From Rhododendron vialii (lineage: Eukaryota; Streptophyta; Magnoliopsida; Ericales; Ericaceae), in assembly GCF_030253575.1 (NCBI RefSeq), contig NC_080559.1:26934501-26998500 (forward strand): 64,000 nucleotides of DNA, written 5' to 3'. A model generated the notes under the pieces. It was not told the origin of the DNA, did no database searches, and worked only from the letters and a program-made list of their open reading frames with translations. Numbering within the stretch: position 1 is the stretch's first letter; each line of letters begins with the position of its first letter. The position numbers and the translations under genes were made by a program. Shown here piece after piece: positions 40,046-50,206 of this stretch.

Positions 40046-42178
40046 GACTTATCCACAGTTTTCGGCAAACTTCAATCCCCAAATTATTCAGTGTCGTGCA
40101 TTAATTTTTTTTCCCCTCCTTATTCGATTGGTAGTCCAAAATTATTGGCTCCCGTAGTGTGTACATAAAAAAACTGAGGTTGGCAATGCCTAGTAAGGTG
40201 AAATTGTTATACTTTTAGTCAAGGTGAGCTACCTTATTATTGTTATTTCCTTTTTTGGATAAGCAGAAGTCCATGCCAGCTTGTATGCACCTCGACTAAT
40301 TCAAGAGCCTTGAAGTTGACCAGTCAAACCTCTCGTGACGGTAGTTACCACCAATTATGGTCATACTTTCATTTTCCAAATTCGCCAGTCTACGTATATG
40401 TATTGTATATAAGTGCAAGCCCGGGTCTTCCTTGAGTTGATCTACCCCACGTTTGTTGTGGGTCTTGCCTGGCCACTCCACTTGGCCACTCCACCTACCT
40501 TCATGAGTGTGATTGCTGGGTCCAGCTCCGGTGTCTTGGTTCCACGCAGCTTTTTCTTTTTTCTTTTGTTGTATTTTGTATTCTTTCTAGTGGTATTTTA
40601 TTTGTTGTATTTTGCTCTGTTGTACTTTTTCTGTATTAATATATCTGAGTTGATCTTATTTGTAAAAAAAAAAGGTGCAAGCCACTCCCAACAATGTCCA
40701 AAAGACCTATGCTTGTTTTTTGTTTGAAGTTCAACTAGAGTAGAATTGAATCTCCTTTCTCCTCCACATCACAACTAGAGTAGAATGGAATCTCCTTTCT
40801 CCTCCACATTAGACAGTATATTGTATGGTTTTTCCAAGTTATTTTCTGTTTTCCCTACTTATGAGGGAGATCAGAGGCTCATACCAGTTCACTACACCAG
40901 TTGTGAGTTCTTTTGATCTTAGTTTAACAACAAGAGCAAGAGAAAAAAACACACACAATTATTTTATTTTTTTTACACTGGTCTCACTCTTGGGCACCCA
41001 GGACAACTCCTAAGCGTCCAAGAGTGCTCCTGCTCACTAAAAACTTTGTTTACCATTAAGTTCTTCATTTTAGTTGATTTGGTAGATGTTGGGTGTGCAT
41101 TGGTCCTTTCCAGAGCCCAATTAGTTTTATTTTATGTTTGCAAGGAAGCAATACTTGGATATTCAAGACTCGTTCTTGTTTGTTTGAGCCTGAAGCTAAG
41201 CAAACTTGCATAAATATTCTGTTAATCCATTTCTCCGTAATTGAATATTTTGTTTATTGTCAAAAGTGCTAAAGTTCTGTTTTGCAGGAGCTAAGTGGTC
41301 TTGGCCGCCCAAGAGTGTTTCCAGTAACTTTGTTTCATTTTTTGCATTTATTCATTTCGTATCGTGCCATCGTTGTATCACGTACACATGCACATGTATA
41401 CACTCCTACTTGTTGTACCTGTAAATACGTGTTATCTTCTTTTTATGAAATAAAATATTTTTGATAAATCCCACAAATATTGAGTAGACACTGACCCCGT
41501 GTCGGGCGAGAAGAGTGCCATAAAACCCTTCTTCTCTTGTAACCTAGCTCTCAAACCCAAAAACAATATTTGGTTTTCGAGATTCAAAGAATCATTTTCA
41601 ATTAAAATGGTTTCTTGAATGGCGAACCATAAATCCGGGGTGGCAGCTCTTTCATTTTTCAAAAACACTTTTTCGGGTCATCCGAGGTCTGGGGCTGTGG
41701 TAGCCCACACCACCACCCTTCTTCTGTCGATCTCCCCTTATACCTTTTTCTGGGTCCACTGTTGTCATATACTCGGGCATTTTCATACAGACTTGTGACC
41801 GATGATTTCCCCAAGAAGATTTATCTGGGGACTTCCCATTAATCGAGGCCGTTGATTTTGTCACTCTCTTTTTCTGTCACTCATGAATCAATTTTCTGTA
41901 TATTATATCTACATAAGAGTATAACTAACTAGAAAGACAGCAACGATTCAAGATAAAAAATCCTTTGAGATGTAAACTAAATCAATGTTGTGAACGTCCA
42001 CATTAGTAAAAAGGATCTTACAGTCGTTTATGTAGTCGGGCAACAAACCATAATCTCTCTCAGATAAAAGCTACATTATTAGAAAAAAAAATTCTAAATG
42101 CAATTTATTCAAACGCACACTGTCAAGTATCAGAAAGGATCAGAAGACACGATATTACGTAAAAATAATAATTAGAGT
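40046..42178. other. Intergenic region between MAP65 and the MCTP gene
   Basis: No supported gene. It contains a 41-bp tandem duplication (ACAACTAGAGTAGAAT through CTCCTCCACAT, 40733-40772 and 40773-40812). Parts of 39960-40830 recur in degraded form at 48440-48760. TATTAATATATCTG at about 40635 sits in a T-rich stretch ending in an A-run, possibly a retroposed 3' end. Confidence 0.5.
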
Positions 42179-44638
42179 TCAGAGCAAGCTGTCGGTTCGA
42201 GCAGGCAATCTCTTGAAGAAATTGACGGGAACCGACGGTAACTTGCTTCTAAACCTAGGATGTCTAAGCATGTGTAATCCGGTGACTAGAGCAGCCACTT
42301 TGAATGGAGTCACGTATAGAACAACTGCTGCACAAAAACAGAAAGCTATGAATAGGCTGGTTGCTCTTGGATCTCTCCAACTCAAAAGCGATTCAAATCT
42401 CTCCCCTTGTGTAGCTAAGTCACCCACTGCGGATTGAATTCTCCCAGCCACACTTCTCAGCCTATCATACCTCATCCGTACAGCATCGCTTGGCCTAGAA
42501 CTGGGAAACGTGTCAAACTCTTCATCGAGCTCATCCGGGTGCATTGCTTCCGCCCATGAAAGTTTAGTGTCCATGTGAGGCGGGTGCCTAGGTCGGAACC
42601 TATAGTTCCAAAGTCCAATGACGAACATGTAGAGGAAGAGAGTGGGGAGTATTAGCTCAGGATACCAGATTAGTATCAGAAAGAGAATGTGGACTAAAAC
42701 TGTGGTGACAGGATTTTTCCAGTGACAAACATCCCCAAGCCATCTGCTCATTGAAATCACAACCGAAATTAGCGACATTACACGGAAGAAATTGGCTTTG
42801 CTTCTTCTCATGCTCCACATGTGGGAATCCACATCCAACATGTACTCCACCACCTCTTTCCTCAACGGCGGTTCAGCTCGGCCAAGCCTCACTGCCACTA
42901 TATTCATGGCTTGATACCTCAAGTTTTCAACTTGGTTGACAGTGAAAGGATGTAAATAATGCATTTTCGGAAGCAAGGGGTGGCCATATATGTATATCAT
43001 GTGAGCTAGTGATAGGCTAGTAAAGCGAATCGCTAGTTGGAGCTCACCCATTTTCCGTACCCCGGACGGATGCAGAACAAGAAGTGGGTAAGAGTGGGTA
43101 TAAATCCGATTAGCTTCAAGGGTGGACAATCGAATTCGTACCTTTCCAATCCGTGAATCTCGGGTGGTGCTGGCGCCAGGTTTCTTCTCGAATATTCCCA
43201 AGTGGCAGTTGTCGAAAACTCCCAGAGTGATGACAGTGCAAGGGTCGTAGACTTCCCACGTGTACTGCTCGTTCCATTTAGGACCAAAGGCGTTGAGAAT
43301 CGTTCTGGTCCGAACCCATTTCTGCCCATACTTGGCAACGACATAAGCGTCCGTGCTCCCTCGCCCGTCCTTCATCTTCATAGGCAGAAGCCCTTGCGCG
43401 CCTAATATCCCAACTTCCAATAATCCAACAGACTGCTTCCAGAGTTGTTGCGTCGTTGGGCGCTGGTCGCTTATGTACATAGTTGACTCATCTAGTACAT
43501 GATATCCACCTTCGAGGCACGCTCTTATGTGTATCCTACTTGAGAGTTTGAACTCTTTCCTCCTGTCAGCTTCCAAAACACCAAATCCGAACCTCTCTAG
43601 GTTGAACCAGCTAGAATGAACCGGCCGGTGGTCAAGTCGCTTCTCAAAAATGTGAAGAGGTAAACTTATCCTCCCCAAGACATCGTCTTTTGAAGGGTGT
43701 ACTCGGTCTTCAACCGTAAGGACCAGTTGCTCCTCAAAAGGCTCCGCGGCCACAAAAACCAAATCTTCATTCCAAAGGGGGTTCATGGTAGGAGTAGGGC
43801 ATATCTTAGTTTTTAGCACCTGGTTCCCCACTTGTGCTTTCACAAAAACTTCAGGCATGCGGCTTTTGTCGATTGGAACAACATCTTGAGCTTCGATAAC
43901 ATTCACTCGGAGGTACCAAAGCTTCGGCGAAATGTAAACCTTGGAGCGAATGCTAGAGACGCCCTCTCCTTGAACAAAGGCAGCATCTGCGTGCCAAGCG
44001 TCTGAAAAAGCTTCATCTGCTTGTGTTCCCATCCAAACGGCGAGCATGATTTCCCCCTTCACCTTCCCTCCCCCGTGCCGTTCCTCCAATTTGTACCACT
44101 GAGGAGCCAGAGGACTGTCAGGTGGGACACGAGTCGGAACCTCATTCAAGTCGAAAACCACCCTCCCGATATAGTCATCTCTTCCCACCATCTCTTTATC
44201 CTTTACAAAAACTTCCAAGACCGAAGATTGAACTCGGTCTTTTGAAAATGCAAACACTTGGTTCCACTCTGGGTTCATCTTCTTCTCGAAATGCTTTGTC
44301 CTTCCTTTATAGTTCCCAAGCTTCACTTCTGCGTAAGGATCGCAGCTACTGGTGATGGAGCTAAGAGGAAGATCTTTAGCCTTCACAACTCGAATATAAA
44401 GGTAGAACATCTGTTCGACGAGATTGTAGGTGGTTGTGAACCTCTCTCCTCCACTCATCCACCCCTTTCCACCGTATCCTCCTCCCCTAGTAGGCCACCG
44501 CTCCCCAAGCTGGGGATTCGTGTCCTTCAATTCGTAGTCTTGACTTGGATGATGGCCTTGTGGATTGACTTGTTGATGCATCGTTAAGGGGACACCTTCT
44601 GGTCTTTTCCCAACGAATAGAACCAGTTGCTGCTGCAC
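42179..44638 (-). CDS. QUIRKY-type multiple C2 domain and transmembrane region protein (MCTP), intact part
   Basis: MCTPs are ER-plasma membrane tethers enriched at plasmodesmata; QUIRKY-type members carry four C2 domains and act with receptor kinases in organ shape, while FTIP members carry three. The open frame of 819 residues is intronless, as usual. After a Gln/Gly-rich linker come C2 domains at about 76-200 (LVEQMFYLYIRVVKAKDLP to GEIMLAVWMG), 240-370 (WYLRVNVIEAQDVVP) and 405-545 (LLEVGILGAQGLLPMK). The PRT_C region (about 600-819) has two hydrophobic hairpins (VLVHILFLILIWYPELILP and FIAFCFCAAVVLYVTPF). TRPPF-like C-terminal signature is seen as KLPSVPVNFFKRLPARTDSL. Sequence of a further N-terminal C2 domain continues upstream in broken form, so this is a four-C2 gene that has lost its first domain. 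Translation from an internal ATG would give a three-C2 protein of FTIP layout. Confidence 0.9.
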   Translation of the reverse strand: MQQQLVLFVGKRPEGVPLTMHQQVNPQGHHPSQDYELKDTNPQLGERWPTRGGGYGGKGWMSGGERFTTTYNLVEQMFYLYIRVVKAKDLPLSSITSSCDPYAEVKLGNYKGRTKHFEKKMNPEWNQVFAFSKDRVQSSVLEVFVKDKEMVGRDDYIGRVVFDLNEVPTRVPPDSPLAPQWYKLEERHGGGKVKGEIMLAVWMGTQADEAFSDAWHADAAFVQGEGVSSIRSKVYISPKLWYLRVNVIEAQDVVPIDKSRMPEVFVKAQVGNQVLKTKICPTPTMNPLWNEDLVFVAAEPFEEQLVLTVEDRVHPSKDDVLGRISLPLHIFEKRLDHRPVHSSWFNLERFGFGVLEADRRKEFKLSSRIHIRACLEGGYHVLDESTMYISDQRPTTQQLWKQSVGLLEVGILGAQGLLPMKMKDGRGSTDAYVVAKYGQKWVRTRTILNAFGPKWNEQYTWEVYDPCTVITLGVFDNCHLGIFEKKPGASTTRDSRIGKVRIRLSTLEANRIYTHSYPLLVLHPSGVRKMGELQLAIRFTSLSLAHMIYIYGHPLLPKMHYLHPFTVNQVENLRYQAMNIVAVRLGRAEPPLRKEVVEYMLDVDSHMWSMRRSKANFFRVMSLISVVISMSRWLGDVCHWKNPVTTVLVHILFLILIWYPELILPTLFLYMFVIGLWNYRFRPRHPPHMDTKLSWAEAMHPDELDEEFDTFPSSRPSDAVRMRYDRLRSVAGRIQSAVGDLATQGERFESLLSWRDPRATSLFIAFCFCAAVVLYVTPFKVAALVTGLHMLRHPRFRSKLPSVPVNFFKRLPARTDSLL

Positions 44639-45201
44639 TTGGTTTTTAAACGCTCGTTGATTTGTCTCTACTTGAAGATTATCTTTGGTTGTTTCCTTCT
44701 CCCCTTCTTCTGCTGCTGCACTACGTCTAGAGTTACTGGGAACTGGATGTTTCTCTTACAGAAACCGTGGAAATTTCTTTTTCTGGCTCTTCTAAGACAG
44801 CTTTAGGAGGACTAACAACAGAAACTTTGGGTTTTGTAGTTCCTGATTGTGGTGGTTGTGATGGTGGAGGCAAAGAAAGAGGAGAATCGAGGTTGGATTC
44901 CGTTGAGAGATAGACTTTGAGGCCTATCTCACCTTTCACAAATGAGGAAAACCGCTTATTTTCAAGTTGGAAAGTTTGATAAACTTCTTCACCTTTCTTG
45001 ACAATATCTGAGCAAGGAATTCTCACCCTTCCAAGAAAATTTATTCCTTTTTGGTTCCAAATGGGGTTGAGATTCTTGGGGACAGTTCATGTTCGACTAA
45101 ACTGGTTTTTGAAATCAACTTGTACAAAAAGGACTAGCTGAGCCTTCGCCATCTTTGGGCATAAGGTCATGAGCATCAACTACTTCCACCACCAACTTCA
45201 T
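44639..45201 (-). pseudogene. Broken N-terminal C2 domain and linker of the MCTP gene
   Basis: From ATG at 45201 the minus strand reads MKLVVEVVDAHDLMPKDGEG, SASPFVQVDFKNQFSRT, then TGA, then VPKNLNPIWNQK in the same frame, exactly the start of a QUIRKY-type C2A. The next residues jump to FLGRVRIPCSDIVKKGEEVY, so about 30 residues of the domain core are missing. The domain end VKGEIGLKVYLSTE and a Pro/Ser linker follow. At about 44735 the frame ends (TSSSQ stop), but one base away it continues SNSRRSAAAEEGEKETTKDN, in frame with the large ORF. Three lesions are visible: a premature TGA (CGA to TGA fits), an internal deletion, and a one-base frameshift. Confidence 0.85.
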
Positions 45202-46819
45202 GCCTCCTTATTCCTTCACTGCTGCAGGAAGCAACCGGGAAATGGGTACTCACAAGAAACCTTAAACTCGATTCGGAAGCAACCAGGGTTCCAATTTGGA
45301 AAGAAAAAGGAAAAGAATGGTTTGATGAGGAAGCTGTCTGTAATTTCTGCAGATTTGAGGAAGAGGGAAATGGAGGGAAGGCATCAAGTTTGTTTTAAAG
45401 TGAAAAAGTGTACATGAAAGTATGAAACCGTGTTGATCAATTTTCATAGTATGGAGGAATATGAAAGATTTACTCGATCCATTTGCTAGTTAAGTGAGTT
45501 ATATTTTGTTGGTTCAGAAAATGAAAAGGAGATTTGAGTCATCCGTTTGTGTGTGTGTGCACGCGCTATATATTTTGCCCTTTTCCTTTGATGGTTTCTA
45601 AGGCTCATACGCTTCAGAAATTCAAGATATCAGGAGCTTGGTGTCCTTCATAACAATTTTTTTTTTTACAAAAGACATCTGAAAGTTCAGTATCTTATGC
45701 CTGGTTGCAGATAGATTTTAGAAAACCTATTTTTGAAAACAAAAGCATCGTCATTTTCATATCCTATATATTCATCTTTTAACGAAATGGTTTTTAATAA
45801 CACCGAAACATCTTTTTGTTATTTTCTCAAAAATAATTCGAGTTGTCATCTTCCAAAAATAAAATCATCAGAAAATAAGTTTTGAAAACCTATAACCAAG
45901 AATAAATTTTCAATTGAAAACTTGAGATGCCTTGCTTGGATTCCCTGTGCTTTGGGGACATCTATTCTTGTGAGGCCAGCAACGCTGAATGTGTGAAATA
46001 AAGCAGCAGGTGAGAAGAAATGAGTTAAAAAATCACATATGGAAAGCTAAAGCAAAAGCTCAAGGGCTTGTGACCTGGGCGAAGAAGCTTACCTGTGCTT
46101 TATTCTGTTTCTATTTGAGAGAAACTTATTTCCGGAGTAGTCGCAAACAATCTATTTACGGAATCGTGCAATTTCAGTCGTCTGTTTTGGCAATTAATGG
46201 TTCGGATTTTTAAAAAATCTATTCGTGCAAATAGGCTTTTTAAAATCCAGACCGTCCAAAATATTGTTGGACGGTTGAGATTGACCTCCATAAACATTTC
46301 TCTTTCTATTTTAACCCTATTGATTGCTCTCCCTCTTTGCTCTCTGTTTATTGGCCAAATCAGTTCACTTCAGAGCCAATTTTATAGCGACTTCTAGCAA
46401 CTTCTTAGGAGAAGTGATCTACAGAAGCTTTTTCATATTTATTCCTTAAAGGAATCCATTCTCACGGGGCAGTCCAGAAAAGCCGGTAAATCATGAAACC
46501 GATCCAAATCTAATTGATCCGTACATTTTGGATTGAATCTATGGATTAATAGTCCAGATACAGATTCACAAATTAAAAAATCATGAAATACGGTTTGGTA
46601 CACGATTTTTTATTACCTATTGTAATAACAATAGTTTAATTTGCCACTGTTAACTCCATTCCAAGTCCGCATTGTTAACTCCATTCAAAGCATTCATCTA
46701 CGCTCTAGGGAGTTTAGTCGGCCATTGGAAAGAGAGACATGAATGATGGTTTAATCTCCATGTTCAAACGAAGAATTTCCTTCTATCTTATCTTTTTCCA
46801 CCGCTGTTACGGAGTGCAA
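45202..46819. other. Upstream region of the MCTP gene, no gene seen
   Basis: AT-rich, without a supported ORF. Presumably holds the former MCTP promoter. No transposon with clear ends. Confidence 0.4.
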
Positions 46820-47024
46820 TTTTGTTCACCCTCTTTAAAAGATGGTGAACATTACTCTCATTCCTAATGGTTGAAATGGCGTAGATCCCATCACAAAATG
46901 ATGTCATGTTCACCATACAATATACTTTTTGGTAAGCATGACATCACTTTGTGGTGGAATCCACATTATTTCAACCAATAAGAAGGGGGTAATATTCACT
47001 CTCTTAAGTGGAGGGTGAACAAAA
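46820..47024. mobile_element. Foldback MITE, 205 bp
   Basis: Ends TTTTGTTCACCCTC and GAGGGTGAACAAAA are perfect inverted repeats. The arms also pair internally (ATGATGTCATGTTCACC with GGTAAGCATGACATCA). A fragment of one arm (TTGGTTGAAATGGTGTGG followed by ATCCCATCACAAAATGATGTC) is repeated just to the right at about 47034-47077. Confidence 0.78.
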
Positions 47025-47144
47025 CTCACGCTATTGGTTGAAATGGTGTGGATCCCATCACAAAATGATGTCATGCCCACGGCCCGTTCTTAATTCCCCG
47101 TTCAAGTCCTCCCAAGCTGATTGCCGAGTCTGTAGGAATATATG

Positions 47145-47339
47145 ACCTCGTTGGTTTTGGTATTTTGGATTTGTATTTGCAAGTACTGAGTGTAGAGAGA
47201 AATAGAGTAACGATTGAAAATAAGGATAAGGATAATGATTAGAGAGAGATAGAGATAGAGAGAAAAATGAAAGTAATAATAAAAGAGAAATAGAATAACA
47301 ATTAAAATTCAAAATCCAAAACCCTTAAAAGAACGAGGT
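47145..47339. mobile_element. Foldback MITE, 195 bp, related to 15832-16005
   Basis: ACCTCGTTGGTTTTGG at the left mirrors CCAAAACCCTTAAAAGAACGAGGT at the right with a few mismatches. Internal GAGAGAGATAGAGATAGAGAG and AATGAAAGTAATAATAAAAG match the 15832 element in reverse. Confidence 0.6.
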
Positions 47340-48439
47340 TGTATTAATCACATAAAGGTCCTTTGAACTTCGCGTAATAATTAGTTGACACTCCAACTTT
47401 GAGTAACTCTGCATTTTGACCCTACAATTCTTTTAAATCATGTTTTTATCCAAAATCGAACAACCTATAAACAAAATAAAAGCAAAATAAATATGAAGTA
47501 ACAAAGACAAATGGCTAACAAGCGTAGTTTGGAGAGCCAAAATACCAATATTTTGGAACGTATCTGACCCCCCAACTTACACTTTGATAGTCCCTAGCAA
47601 ACCAAAACAAATGCAACTAATGGAAATAAATTAAAATGGATAACTCTTTTAAACCCTTGGGCGGCCCCGATAGGATGAATGAAGTCTCGTGAGGGTTTTT
47701 AGCAGTGATCACCCACAAAACACCGTGGATCTCTCCACATGGAACCCACAAACCTACACGCATCTTATCAGTATCTCAAACCAAGAACACAAAATCATCA
47801 CAAAGATATAACGGGCAATTCCAGTTCTACATGCTATCGAGTCATAAAAACAAGTCATGACACCTATCTTAGCTTGCGTGGATATAAGTAAAATGTCTTT
47901 GAAAGTTCTCTCTGAACCGAGTTTTGACTTCAATTCTCACCATGTCATGTACTCACAAAGAGAATCACTTAAAACAAGGTGCATATTTTTGAACTCTCAA
48001 GTGTGCGGTTAAAAGTTATGTAAATGGAAAGTAAAGTACTTCACACACAAGACACAAAAAGAACGCTTTATATGGTGGACACACGGTCTCATGAACAAAC
48101 CACCAAGTATTGGAACTCTTCTCACCTCTATCAATCCACTTCCCATCACCCCAAAGATCAAATAGGACTTTAATTTCGGTCATAATGTTGGGTAAGAAAA
48201 AATAATTCGAGGTTAGGGTAAAACATCAATTGTTCAAGAATGGGGTAGAAACAATAATTCGGGCAATTTTAACAATGTGTGCCCCTCTTTTTTTCTCACT
48301 TTATTCATCTCTACACTTTCTCTCTTTTCCTACCTTTCAACACAATTCCACAATGAGGCTCCTTATTCCTTCTTTCAATCAACAAATTAGTGTCATTCCC
48401 TTCAACATTCAAACTTTATTTTTTTTTCTTTTTCCAATT
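47340..48439. other. Intergenic, nothing recognised
   Basis: AT-rich stretch without a supported gene, RNA or transposon end. Confidence 0.4.
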
Positions 48440-48760
48440 TCAAGCCACGGAAAAGAAGAGCTGGTTTTGGTGCTTCCTGTAACGCATTCATTCAGAATTA
48501 CTTGAGTTTGGGAATGTGGACTAATAAGATGAAATTGATTTACTTTTATTGATCAAGGTGGGCTAGTATTTTATTTCGATGATAGTTACCACCAATTTAT
48601 GGTCTCTTAGATTCGCAAGTCTATACATGAAATTACAAATACAATCCCCTCCCTACAAAGTCCAAACTCAACCTATGCTTGTTTTTTGTTTTAAGTACAA
48701 CTAGAGTTGAATGGAATCTCCTTTCTCCTGCACCTTTGACAGTATATTTGTATGGAAAAT
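48440..48760 (+). pseudogene. Degraded duplicate of the MAP65 3' flank
   Basis: AAAGAAGAGCTGG, TGTGCTTCCT/GGTGCTTCCT and CATTCATTCAGAAT (48452-48500) match 39972-40021. TAGTTACCACCAATT (48584) matches 40339, and CTATGCTTGTTTTTTGTTT plus ACAACTAGAGT(A/T)GAATGGAATCTCC (48671-48722) matches 40708-40790, in the same order and orientation. It is an internally deleted copy of the region after MAP65, about 8.4 kb downstream. Only the last few tail codons of MAP65 are included. Confidence 0.75.
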
Positions 48761-49577
48761 GCTAGCCACGGTCCTTAAGAAATGGATGAAAAGTGCATCG
48801 ACATTCGGAAAAAAATGTTTTGATATTTATAAAAATCTATTAATATCTGTAAAATGTTTATTGAAATTCTAATTTGTTTGGTATTACATGCATACTATCT
48901 ACCACCTAATAAATGGCAGTTAGCAATAGTAAATTTAATAACGGTCTTTTATACTATGTCAAAACAACAATAAGTATACAATTAATCACACACAAACAAT
49001 AACAATACTACTGTAATTTTTGAACTATATATTTTATATGAAAGTATTTGGGTCAATTCATGCGCTTCTCGGTGAGTACTTTGAAGGAGGGCAAGAGGGT
49101 AATTTCACATACCAACTCACCTAGACAATTGCTGACTAGGGAGAGGCATAGTGGACCCTTTTAAACACACATACACACAATACCCAAACTCCTGAGAGGC
49201 ATAGTGGACCCTTGAAGTACTGAATTAAACTAATTCTGTAGAAAACGAAAAATAAAAACAAAATCCAAATCTTTATTTTCGGTTGATGATAAAGAATTTT
49301 TTATTTTTTATTTTTAGTCATAGAGCCCCAAATGAACCGAGTAGCTCGTGAGCTCGGCTCAACTCGTTAACGTTTGGCCCTAGTTAGGGCCGAGCTCGAT
49401 TTATAGGCTTGTTTAGTAAATGAGCTGAGTGGAGCTCGACTCTCAGCTCGTTCGACAATGCTCGGCTCATTAAGAGAGGCTTGACTCAATTAAAAATGCT
49501 CATTTAATAAATGACTAAACCCAACTCGTTAAGGTTCGAGCCGATCTTGAGCTAAATTTTTTGTATTCATTTACTAA
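48761..49577. other. Intergenic with a GAGCTCG-rich repeat
   Basis: A 20-bp unit GAGAGGCATAGTGGACCCTT occurs twice (49140 and 49193). 49340-49560 is rich in GAGCTCGGCTCAACTCG motifs, a family also seen at 57730-57836 and 59454-59560. No gene. Confidence 0.45.
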
Positions 49578-49934
49578 GAGCATCTCCAATCCACCTCTAT
49601 TTCTCCAAAATAGAGGATGGATGTGACACATTAAGAGGAGATTTTATAATTTATTCTCTTTTTTCTTCACTTTTTGTAATTTTTGGGAGAATTTTTGAGG
49701 GACCCACCGTCCTTTTTAGAGTTTGGTCCTCTAAAAGTAAATTTGGTCCTCTAAAAATGGAGGATCAAAAGTAAATTTGGAGTACAAAATTCCTCCAAAA
49801 CTCTAAAAAGGACGATGGGTCCCTCAAAGATTCTTCCAAAAAGTACAAAAAGTGAAGGAAAAATGGAATAAATTACAAAATCTCCCCTCAATGTGTTACA
49901 TCCATCCTTTATTTTGGATGGATTGGAGATGCTC
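49578..49934. mobile_element. Tourist-like MITE, 357 bp, near-complete foldback, beside ClpT
   Basis: GAGCATCTCCAATCCACC at the left and GGATTGGAGATGCTC at the right, with TAA on both sides (49575-49577, 49935-49937). Nearly the whole element folds on itself (GGGACCCACCGTCCTTTTTAG pairs with CTAAAAAGGACGATGGGTCCC). It ends only about 270 bp before the ClpT start codon. Confidence 0.88.
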
Positions 49935-50024
49935 TAAAAGGCTCGAGCTAGCCGAGCTCTGACGAAGCTCTGCAGTGGAGTTTTGCGCGGTGCGAAGGTT
50001 GCGAAGGTTCTTCTATCTTCAACC

Positions 50025-50092
50025 TCCCCAAAAAAAAAAACCTCTTCAAAAAAAAAAACCTCTTCAAAAAAAAAAACCTCCCAAAAAAGAGG
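50025..50092. repeat. Short tandem repeat of CCTCTTC plus A-run in the ClpT leader
   Basis: Three to four units of CCTC(TTC/CCC) followed by 9-11 A residues lie 115-180 bp before the ClpT ATG, probably in its 5' UTR. Confidence 0.8.
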
Positions 50093-50206
50093 TTCTTCTA
50101 TCAACTCGCGGAAATCCTTCGACTGCTCTTCTTCCACAGATGCTGTAAACGAGCCAAGCACAGAGCTTTCGAAATCCCCCTAGGAAACTAGGGTTTCTGC
50201 AAATTA

